A DNA stretch of 64,000 nt from CAYMOV01 sp964392085 (GTDB lineage: Bacteria; Oederibacteriota; Muellerivitia; Muellerivitales; Muellerivitaceae): assembly GCA_964392085.1 (NCBI GenBank), contig CAYMOV010000005.1:10404-74403 (forward strand), in the 5' to 3' direction. The notes below the pieces were generated by a model that was given only the letters and a program-made list of their open reading frames with translations, searched no databases and was not told the DNA's origin. The position numbers and the translations under genes are program-made. Shown here in pieces: positions 17,656-24,377 of this stretch (within the stretch, counting starts at the first letter, position 1; each line of letters begins with the position of its first letter).

Positions 17656-17924
17656 GGTTCCCTCGGACGGGATCCGCGAGGCGACCCCGTTTCATTGGAT
17701 TGGAGAAGGGCGAATTGTACCGCAGGCCTGTTCAAATAGATGGAAGGGGGCGAAAAGACGGGTTGGTGGGGGAAAACGCTCAACCCGGCGTTAACCTCAG
17801 GGGACCGACCATTTTTTGAGGTTGAATCCAAGGAATGAACTGGGTCAGGCGGGGACCCATCGGTTTAAGGACGGGATTCCTGCCCTTGGGGCGACCCCGA
17901 TCAAGCCGAACCGGGAGGTTCGAG

Positions 17925-18686
17925 CTATCCGCTTACCGGGCCGAACTGGGTGGAGACGTCCCCGGGGAAAATCGCGGGTCCGATGTGGGTCAAGCGGCTC
18001 TGGAGGTCCAACCAGATCTCGCCGCCCTTGTCCGTCCAGCGTTGGCAAAAGCTGAAATCCTCGCTGAGGTAGGTGTTCGTGGCCTGGTCCAGGATGCAGT
18101 TGAACAGGGCGTACCGCCAGGGGCTGTCGCGGAGGGAATCCTGGTTCTGGTGGTGGCGCCCGTACTTGAGTTCCGGGTACCAGTCGACCATTTTCTCCAG
18201 GGCCCGGCGCTTCAGGAGCATGAACCCCGTACCGGCGTAGCGCACCTTCGCGAAACCGCCCTTCGACTCGATCCGAGCCGGGTTCTCAAACTCCATGACA
18301 TAGGAAAGCGACGCGGATTCCAGGGAGCCCCGGCCCTCCTTCACGAGGGCCTCCACCTTCGGCCAATCGTATTTCTTGGCGGGATAAACCCCCGCTGAGA
18401 AGTCGGCCGCGAAGTCCAGGAGCCGGAAGGCCTGCTCGGGCTCAAACGCGATGTCGGCGTCCACGAACAACAGGTGGGTCGCGGAAGGGGTCCCGAGGAA
18501 TCGCGCCGTCAGGTCCTGGCGGGCGCGGGTGATGAGGGCGTCCCCCCAGGACATCCAAATCGTGATCTCGATGCCCCGGGCCGTGCAGGCGGCCTGAAGT
18601 TTCAGGAGCGACGCCGCGTAGCTGCTCATGACTTGGCCGCCGTAACAGGGCGTGGCCACCACGAGGTGCATCTTTGGTTCGGACAT
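17925..18686 (-). CDS. Glycosyltransferase-like protein (GT-A fold)
   Basis: 253 aa. It opens with MSEPKMHLVVATPCYGGQVM, a typical GT-A first strand. The sequence ALITRARQDLTARFL follows, then the metal/nucleotide-binding VDADIAF (DxD-type, about residue 85), a late aromatic/acidic segment (YLSEDFSFCQRWTDKGGEIW) and SRLTHIGPAIF. The arrangement is that of family-2-like or Anp1-like sugar transferases. There is no membrane segment, and donor and acceptor are unknown. The ATG at 18686 was chosen because GGGAGGG lies five bases upstream; an earlier in-frame start would add 16 residues. It stands alone next to the helicase gene. Confidence 0.72.
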   Translation of the reverse strand: MSEPKMHLVVATPCYGGQVMSSYAASLLKLQAACTARGIEITIWMSWGDALITRARQDLTARFLGTPSATHLLFVDADIAFEPEQAFRLLDFAADFSAGVYPAKKYDWPKVEALVKEGRGSLESASLSYVMEFENPARIESKGGFAKVRYAGTGFMLLKRRALEKMVDWYPELKYGRHHQNQDSLRDSPWRYALFNCILDQATNTYLSEDFSFCQRWTDKGGEIWLDLQSRLTHIGPAIFPGDVSTQFGPVSG

Positions 18687-18742
18687 GCGGCCCTCCCGGT
18701 CGCAAAACATCAATTCACCGCTCCTCGCGCTCACATCAACCC

Positions 18743-18764
18743 TTCATGAACGCGGGTCAGTCCC
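18743..18764. repeat. Short dispersed repeat, copy 1
   Basis: ATGAACGCGGGTCAGTCCC here recurs with one change as ATGAACGCGGGACAGTCCC at 33866-33884. Both copies lie in non-coding gaps. Confidence 0.5.
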
Positions 18765-18790
18765 TGTGGTGATTTGTGGTTGTTGTTAGT

Positions 18791-20515
18791 TTAAAACCAT
18801 TTTCCGAGCCACTTCTTGATCTGGGATTCCTTGTCCTGGCCCCCGGCGTTCCCGCGGTTGTCCGGCCGGCGGTTGCGGTCGTTGGGGAACCGGTTGCCCC
18901 GGTTGTCGTCGCGCGAGGAGGAGTTCCCGCCCCGACCGGCGCCCGGTCCCCTGCGGTTCGCGTCCTGGCCCGGGCGGTTTCGGTCACCGCCTTGTCCCGG
19001 GCGGTGTCCCGGGTTAGTCCCGGACGGCCTGCCGGAGTGGGGAGGGGCGTTGCGGTCGCGGCCGCGGAAAGGTCCCTGGTTCTGTCGGTGGGTCTCAAAA
19101 CCCGCACGGTTCCCGTCCACCTCGTGGGGAGCGGCGCCGGCCGGAGCGCTGGAACCCGGCCGGGGGTTGCGGTCCCGGCCCTGGTTCGAACCCTGCCGGT
19201 GTCCTTGCGGTTGTCCCTGGTGCGGTTGGGAAGGACGCCCTTGGGGCCTGCCCTGGGACTGGCCTTCCGGACGCGAGGGACCCCTTGACGAATTCTGGGA
19301 ACGTCCTTGGGGACGTTGTCCCTGGGAGTGGCGCTGGTTCGGCTGGGAGGAACCCGGCCGGAAGGCCGGCTGGGGATTGATCGCGGCGGCGTGGTCCGTG
19401 AAATGGGAGGGCAGGTTGGTGATGGCCACGCGGCCTTCGCCCAGTTCCTTCAGGATGTCCTTCCATTGACCGGCGTCCTCGGGCGTCAGGAAGGTCAGGG
19501 AATCCCCCTCGGCCCCCGCGCGCGCCGTCCGGCCGATCCGGTGCAGGTAGTCCTCGGGGTTCTGGGGCAGGTCGAAGTTGATGACGTGGGCGATGTGCTG
19601 GATGTCGAGCCCGCGGGCCGCGATGTCGGTGGCCACGAGGATGCGGCTCGACCCGTTCTTGAACTGCTCCAACGCCATGCGGCGCTGGCCCTGGGTGCGG
19701 CCGCCGTGGATTCGGACGGCCGACAGCCCCTTGTCCTTCAGCTTCTGGAGGGTGCGGTCCACGCGGTGTTGGGTGCGGGCGAAGAGCAGGACGGACCCCT
19801 CACGGGCCTGGAGCTCGGCGATCAGGTCGTCGAACTTGCGGCCCTGGCTGGTGTTCATGACCTTCTGGCGGATCTTCTCCACGGCCCGGGACTCGCCGCC
19901 CACGGCCACCCGCACCGGCGAGCGCAGGTACTGGTGGGCCAAGGACTGGATGTCCGGCGGGATCGTGGCGGAGAACATCAAGGTCTGGCGGTCATGGGGC
20001 AGTTTGACGCGGATCTTGTTGAGCTGGGGCGCGAAGCCCATGTCCAGCATCCGGTCCGCCTCATCCAGCACCAGGAAACCGGTGCGGGACAGGTCCAGGG
20101 TGCGGCGTTCCATGTGGTCGATGATCCGGCCGGGCGTCCCGATGATGAGCCGGGTACCGCGCTTGAGGGCGTCCACCTGGGCGCCCATTCCCATGCCGCC
20201 GATCAGGAGGGCGGAATTCAGGTCGCCCCGGTTGCCGGCCAATTGGCGGAGCACTTCGCGCACCTGGTCCGCCAGTTCGCGGGTGGGAGTGAGGATGAGG
20301 GCCGTCTGGCCCGGGTGGGCGGCGAGGTAGCTCAACAGGGGGATGCCGAAGGCGGCGGTCTTGCCCGAGCCGGTTTCGGCGGAGGCCACGACGTCCTTGC
20401 CCTCGAGGCCGGGGGGGATGGACTGGGCCTGGATGGGGGTAGGTTTCTCAAACTTCATCTTCACCAGCGACTCGTGCAAAAAGGCGGGTAACGCCAACTC
20501 CTGGAAGCTTTCCAT
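18791..20515 (-). CDS. rhlE: DEAD-box RNA helicase, RhlE type, with long disordered tail
   Basis: 574 aa, cytoplasmic. All core motifs are visible: Q motif (KPTPIQAQSIPPGLEGKDVV), Walker A ASAETGSGKTAAFG, PTRELADQ, TPGRIIDHM, DEAD (LVLDEADRMLDMGF), SAT, then LLFARTQHRVD, ATDIAARGLDIQ and HRIGRTARAG. These unwind structured RNA in ribosome biogenesis, RNA decay or cold response. After the core (about residue 380) come about 190 residues very rich in Gly, Gln, Asn, Arg and Ser, as in RhlE/DeaD-type proteins that bind RNA non-specifically or phase-separate. The gene end overlaps no neighbour. Gene symbol is given for type, not proven orthology. Confidence 0.92.
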   Translation of the reverse strand: MESFQELALPAFLHESLVKMKFEKPTPIQAQSIPPGLEGKDVVASAETGSGKTAAFGIPLLSYLAAHPGQTALILTPTRELADQVREVLRQLAGNRGDLNSALLIGGMGMGAQVDALKRGTRLIIGTPGRIIDHMERRTLDLSRTGFLVLDEADRMLDMGFAPQLNKIRVKLPHDRQTLMFSATIPPDIQSLAHQYLRSPVRVAVGGESRAVEKIRQKVMNTSQGRKFDDLIAELQAREGSVLLFARTQHRVDRTLQKLKDKGLSAVRIHGGRTQGQRRMALEQFKNGSSRILVATDIAARGLDIQHIAHVINFDLPQNPEDYLHRIGRTARAGAEGDSLTFLTPEDAGQWKDILKELGEGRVAITNLPSHFTDHAAAINPQPAFRPGSSQPNQRHSQGQRPQGRSQNSSRGPSRPEGQSQGRPQGRPSQPHQGQPQGHRQGSNQGRDRNPRPGSSAPAGAAPHEVDGNRAGFETHRQNQGPFRGRDRNAPPHSGRPSGTNPGHRPGQGGDRNRPGQDANRRGPGAGRGGNSSSRDDNRGNRFPNDRNRRPDNRGNAGGQDKESQIKKWLGKWF

Positions 20516-20676
20516 TCTTATCCTTAGGTGGGTTTATGGGCCTGCGGTAGGCGCCCACTTTACGCTATTAGGGGCCTTTTGGGGGGGTCTTCGTGGAAAC
20601 GGGCTTCCCCTTTGGCCTTCCCGCCCATCCGGGAAGCCGGCGCGCTCCGACAAACCCCGGGAGGGCTGGACTTTAC

Positions 20677-20700
20677 ATTAGTAATATCTTATATACTAAT
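20677..20700 (+). promoter_or_regulatory. Palindromic operator candidate over a promoter for the rhodanese gene
   Basis: ATTAGTA (20677-20683) and TACTAAT (20694-20700) form a perfect 7-bp inverted repeat with a 10-base spacer, about 47 bp before the rhodanese ATG. A TATACT box (20692-20697) lies inside it and could be the -10 element. The AT-rich patch contrasts with the surroundings. Confidence 0.5.
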
Positions 20701-20746
20701 ACACGAAACAGCCGGGCCTTCCGGCCGTACCTAACAGGAGTCTCCC

Positions 20747-21130
20747 ATGAACAGCTGGATGATTGGGGCGGTTGTCGCGGTGGTGGTGTTCTTCTTCCTC
20801 AAGCCCTCGGTGCCGTCGGCGGCGCGGTTGTCCCCCACGAGGGTGCGGGAGGACATGAGGAGCGGGAAGGACCTCCAACTCATCGATGTCCGGACGCCGG
20901 AGGAGTTCCGCTCCGGCCACCTGCCCGGCGCCCGCAACCTGCCCCTCGACGGCCTCGACGCCGGCGCCAAGACCCTGGACCCGAACAGGCCGCTGATCGC
21001 CTATTGCCGCGGCGGCCACCGCAGTTCCATGGCCCTGAAGATTTTGGCCGCCAAGGGCTTCACCCAGGCCAAGCACATGGAGGGCGGGATCTCCGCCTGG
21101 TCCGCCGCCGGCTTCCCGGTCATCCGGTAA
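20747..21130 (+). CDS. Membrane-anchored rhodanese-like sulfurtransferase
   Basis: 127 aa. An N-terminal hydrophobic anchor (MIGAVVAVVVFFFLKPSV) precedes one rhodanese domain: LIDVRTPEEFRSGHLPGARN, then the active-site loop AYCRGGHRSSMAL with the catalytic Cys, and ending MEGGISAWSAAGFPV. Single-domain rhodaneses carry persulfide sulfur on that Cys for sulfur transfer or detoxification. The protein is expected to sit at the cytoplasmic membrane. An AGGAG lies seven bases before the ATG. It stands alone. Confidence 0.9.
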   Translation: MNSWMIGAVVAVVVFFFLKPSVPSAARLSPTRVREDMRSGKDLQLIDVRTPEEFRSGHLPGARNLPLDGLDAGAKTLDPNRPLIAYCRGGHRSSMALKILAAKGFTQAKHMEGGISAWSAAGFPVIR

Positions 21131-21145
21131 CGGCAACCGCTTATA

Positions 21146-21260
21146 TCACCACAGGGACACGGAGACACAAGAGTAAGCCCTCCAAAACGCAAATCATTTA
21201 CCCTTTTAAAAAAAGGAAGTGCGTCCTTCGCTTTATTGTGCCCCTGTGTCTCTGTGGTGA
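21146..21260. repeat. Inverted-repeat element with TCACCACAG ends
   Basis: Arms 21146-21169 and 21237-21260 pair at about 20 of 24 positions (the first begins TCACCACAGGGACAC, the second ends TCTGTGGTGA). The loop holds an A-rich run and no ORF. It occupies almost the whole gap between the rhodanese and NmrA-like genes. Two similar elements lie at 22386-22549 and 27282-27379. Confidence 0.6.
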
Positions 21261-21278
21261 ATCATCGTGGTTGTGGCC

Positions 21279-22178
21279 TTACGCCTTGGCGAAGGCAGGC
21301 GCCATGCCCCGCACAAACTCCTCCACCGAAGTCTTGCCCCGGTGGGTCCCCTCCAGTTTCTGCGTGGGTTCCACCCGCCCCTCGTTGAAGGCGCGGTTCA
21401 TCTGGATCATCAATTCCGCCATATCCGGCTTCATGCCGCTCCCCACCATCCCCTGCTTGGCGTCCTCATAGGGGAACTGCACGTAGGGCAGGCCGAACTT
21501 GCCGATGACCGCGCCGATGAGCGAGGCCACCTCGGCCAGGGTCACGTCGCGCGGCCCGGCGAACTCGAACGGCACGTTTCCCTTGAACGACAGCTTGTCC
21601 AGGAAATCGGCGGCCGCGGCCCCGATGTCCCCCGTGGCCACCATGCCGATGCGTAGGTCGGGGCGGATCGGCGTCCCCAAAACCCCCATGCCTTGGATCA
21701 CCGGGATGGACCAAAGAAGGTTCTCCATGAAATACCCCGGCCGCAGTTGCAGGACGTTCAAGCCCGGGATCGAAGCCAGGCGTTCCTCCTGCCGGTGCAG
21801 GTTCACGATGGGCCCCGTCCCCTCGGTCCGGTCCGCCCCGATGGAACTTAGGTGCACGACGTACTTCACGCCGGAGTCTTTCACGGCCTTCGCGATGGCC
21901 TCCCCGGTTCGGTTCTGGTAGGCGGAGAAATCGGCCTCGTCGTAGGCGGGCGGGATCATGACGAACACCCCGTCCGTTCCCCGGAAGGCCGCCGTCAGGG
22001 CGGACGCGTCGTCGAACGCGAGGGGATGGGGCTCGGCGCCCTTGAGCCTGAGGGCCTCCATCTTGACCAGCGTGCGGCCCAGGGCGCGGACCCCGTGGCC
22101 CTTCTTCAGCAGTTCCTCGGTCAGGACCTGGCCGATATGGCCCGTGGCCCCCATGACGGCGTAAGTGCGGTTCGGCAT
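21279..22178 (-). CDS. NmrA-like NAD(P)-binding Rossmann protein
   Basis: 299 aa, soluble. It has the nucleotide-binding loop TYAVMGATGHIGQVL (GxxGxxG), an Arg soon after that suits NADP (GVRALGRTL), GVFVMIPPAYDEADF and VKYVVHLSSIGADRTEGTG (no Tyr-x3-Lys pair). The C-terminal part contains RPGYFMENLLWSIPVIQG and FAGPRDVTLAEVASLIG. NmrA/YtfG-like members are redox sensors or quinone reductases, and catalytic versus regulatory function cannot be decided. It lies alone between two repeat elements, with GGGGGAACG before the ATG. Confidence 0.87.
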   Translation of the reverse strand: MPNRTYAVMGATGHIGQVLTEELLKKGHGVRALGRTLVKMEALRLKGAEPHPLAFDDASALTAAFRGTDGVFVMIPPAYDEADFSAYQNRTGEAIAKAVKDSGVKYVVHLSSIGADRTEGTGPIVNLHRQEERLASIPGLNVLQLRPGYFMENLLWSIPVIQGMGVLGTPIRPDLRIGMVATGDIGAAAADFLDKLSFKGNVPFEFAGPRDVTLAEVASLIGAVIGKFGLPYVQFPYEDAKQGMVGSGMKPDMAELMIQMNRAFNEGRVEPTQKLEGTHRGKTSVEEFVRGMAPAFAKA

Positions 22179-22575
22179 GCTCGTTCCCCCTGGGTGGTTT
22201 GGATGGTTGGGGTAATTTGGCCTTTTCCCGCCTGGGTTTCAAGGGGTCCCATGAAACCAATCGATGTGACGCCACGCAGGCTTTCCAGGCAAACAGGCAA
22301 CCAAAAACGGAAAACATCAAAAGTTATGGAGCCACCGATGAACACGGATGAACGCCGATAATGCCATAACATCTGAATGAGAGGGAACCACAGATTCACA
22401 CGGATGCACACCGATTTGGCGAAGGCTCATGGGATGGGATCGAACGTCGCTCCCGTCAAATAAAAGAAACACTCACCAGAACTATTTCGCTTAGTTTCAC
22501 AGTCAAATCATAAAGTTGTATCTGTGTGAATCCGTGTGCATCTGTGGTTGCAATCGTTTGGCGGTTTCAGGTCGT
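22179..22575. other. Non-coding gap of about 400 bp with repeat material
   Basis: No convincing gene. The gap holds a degenerate repeat of the form CACCGATGAACACGGATGAA (22333-22352) and the longer inverted repeat listed at 22386-22549. It ends at the terminator of the AI-2E family gene. Confidence 0.6.
22386..22549. repeat. Inverted-repeat element with AACCACAGAT ends
   Basis: Arm 22386-22415 starts AACCACAGATTCACACGG and arm 22518-22549 is its near-perfect reverse complement (about 27 of 30 positions), ending GTGCATCTGTGGTT. The roughly 100-bp interior has no ORF. The size and ends fit a miniature inverted-repeat element. Confidence 0.65.
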
Positions 22576-22609
22576 AAAAAAAAAGCGGGCCGTTGGGCCC
22601 GCCTTTTTT
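22576..22609 (-). terminator. Rho-independent terminator of the AI-2E transporter operon
   Basis: A GC stem (GCGGGC with GCCCGC) sits between A-rich and T-rich tracts. On the minus strand it is followed by a run of T (22576-22584). It is 31 bp after the stop at 22640. Confidence 0.85.
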
Positions 22610-22639
22610 CGCCAAACCGACAACAGGGTGAGGGTTTCG

Positions 22640-23635
22640 CTACGCCTTCGTCTCCTGCATCTCCCGGCGGATGAAGTGGAGGATGGCCGGCGCCAGGGGG
22701 ATCCCGGCGAGCCCCAGGGTGGTCTCGCCGATCAGGATGGCCAACAGGATCTGCCACATGGGCATCTCCACGTTGGACCCCACGATCTTGCTGTTGAGGA
22801 AGTACTCGCCCTTGTGGATCACCACCAGGTAGGCCAGGGCGAACAGGGCGTGCTCGGGCGAGACCGTGAGGGCCGTGCCCAGGATGACCGAGTTGGAGAT
22901 CAGGTTGCCGATGATGGGCAGGAGGCCCGCCAGGAACGTGGTGAGGACCAAAAAGATCACGTAGGGCATCCCCAGGACCGTGAGGAACACCGCGGTGAGG
23001 GCCGTGTTGATGGCGCTGATCAGCAACTGGGCCCCCATGACCCGCCCGAAGCTCCCCAGGAAACCCTGGACCTGGCGCTCCATCTCGACCCCCACCGCCG
23101 CGTAGAGGCTGGAGCCCCTCTTCGCGGTGGAACCCTGGAGGAAGTAGAAGACCGCCGCGAAACCGCCCAGGAGGATCGTGAAGACCTCCTTGGTCAGGAG
23201 AAGGCTATAGCGCTTGACCACCCCCAGGTTCTGCCGGAAGGCGGACAGCATCGCCTGTTGCAGTTCCTCGATGGTGTCGAACTGGATGTCGAAGCCGAAC
23301 TGGTCCGAAAGGTGGTTGAGGGTGGGGATCAGCTTGGCGAGGATCACCGGGACCGCCGCCAGGCTCTGTTTCACGAACTTCACGAACACCAAGCCCGCGA
23401 GGCCCAGGACGACCAGGAACACCGCGAGGGCGGCGTACCGCGCGATCCCCCGCCCCATGGACTTGGTCAGGTGTCGGTGCACTTGGTCGAGGAAGACGTA
23501 GAACACCAGCCCCGTCAGGATCGCCGGCGCCAAGTGGAAGAACCCGACCGCCAAGAGCGCCCCGCCCAGCAACAGGTAGACCAGGTGCTTGGTGGAAAGC
23601 TTGCGCTGGGGTGTCGCCGGGGTCCTCTTGGGCAT
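22640..23635 (-). CDS. AI-2E family transporter (first copy)
   Basis: 331 aa integral membrane protein of the UPF0118/AI-2E exporter family. Hydrophobic segments: two at the N-terminus (LVYLLLGGALLAVGFF, ILTGLVFYVFLDQVH), one at YAALAVFLVVLGLAGLVFV, then the long periplasmic/cytosolic linker. The C-terminal set carries the family signature region (AQLLISAINTALTAVFLTVL, FLAGLLPIIGNLISNSVILG, IGETTLGLAGIPLAPAIL). Members have been linked to autoinducer-2 export or Na+/Li+ efflux, and substrate assignment by homology is unreliable. It starts one base after the stop of the nitrobindin-like gene, so the two form an operon. A second, longer copy is at 37192-38466. Confidence 0.85.
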   Translation of the reverse strand: MPKRTPATPQRKLSTKHLVYLLLGGALLAVGFFHLAPAILTGLVFYVFLDQVHRHLTKSMGRGIARYAALAVFLVVLGLAGLVFVKFVKQSLAAVPVILAKLIPTLNHLSDQFGFDIQFDTIEELQQAMLSAFRQNLGVVKRYSLLLTKEVFTILLGGFAAVFYFLQGSTAKRGSSLYAAVGVEMERQVQGFLGSFGRVMGAQLLISAINTALTAVFLTVLGMPYVIFLVLTTFLAGLLPIIGNLISNSVILGTALTVSPEHALFALAYLVVIHKGEYFLNSKIVGSNVEMPMWQILLAILIGETTLGLAGIPLAPAILHFIRREMQETKA

Positions 23636-23636
23636 C

Positions 23637-24206
23637 CTAGTCCTTGACCTTCTTGAGGACGTTGCGGTCCTTGTGCTCGAACAGCTGGGTCCGGCCCTTG
23701 AGCAACATCACGGTATTCTCGGCGTAGGCGAGGGTCCCGTCGTCGCGGACCTCAATCTCCTGGTCGAACAAAACGGTCTTGAATTCCTCCTCGAGGAAGG
23801 GGTTGGACAGGATGCCGAAGGTGCCGTTCCCGACCCGGGCCGACACCTTGAACTTCTTGGCGTCCGCCGCGCAGGTGCCGCCCGCCAGGACCACCATGGC
23901 CCGGGGGATCGTCAGGCTCTTCATGATCCACTTGTTCTTGGCGTCCCAATACCAGTAGCCGATCTCGTCGTGGAAAGGGTCCCCCTCGCCCGGGTCGCGC
24001 CAGGCCTGCAGGTGGTACCGGAGGCCGTAGAGTACCTGCTCATGGTTCTCCGCCGGGCCGAAGGGCTCGAAAACCATCCGCTCGCGGAACTTGGTCTCCT
24101 CGACTTCCCGCGCGGCCGAGGGGCCGATGTCCAGGCCGCTTCCGCCCTCCCAGGTGCCGACGAGGGGACGCAAGGGTCCGAGCTTCTCGAGGATGGGGTT
24201 CGACAT
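23637..24206 (-). CDS. Nitrobindin-like heme-binding beta-barrel protein (FABP/THAP4 type)
   Basis: 189 aa, soluble. The N-terminus LGPLRPLVGTWEGGSGLDIG carries the GxWxGxG motif of nitrobindin/FABP-like barrels. Alternating strands follow (MVFEPFGPAENHEQVLYGLR, FHDEIGYWYWDAKNKWIMKS, IEVRDDGTLAYAENTVML). Nitrobindins hold a ferric heme and handle NO or peroxynitrite. The heme-ligand His near the C-terminus cannot be placed with certainty, so a lipid-binding relative is possible. The start at 24206 has AAGGAG seven bases upstream. It is first in a two-gene operon with the AI-2E transporter. Confidence 0.75.
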   Translation of the reverse strand: MSNPILEKLGPLRPLVGTWEGGSGLDIGPSAAREVEETKFRERMVFEPFGPAENHEQVLYGLRYHLQAWRDPGEGDPFHDEIGYWYWDAKNKWIMKSLTIPRAMVVLAGGTCAADAKKFKVSARVGNGTFGILSNPFLEEEFKTVLFDQEIEVRDDGTLAYAENTVMLLKGRTQLFEHKDRNVLKKVKD

Positions 24207-24377
24207 AGGGCGCTCCTTGGGGAGTGGATCCGGCCGGATGGCCGACGGACCGCATTTTAACACGCCCCGCCCCGGCGGCAGGGGGCAAACGCTTGCACTC
24301 TTTCGGGGCCCCAACCCCTTTCGCCCCGCCTTACAATGTCGCGGTTGCCCCTCGAACCCCGATTCAAGGAATCCCCC

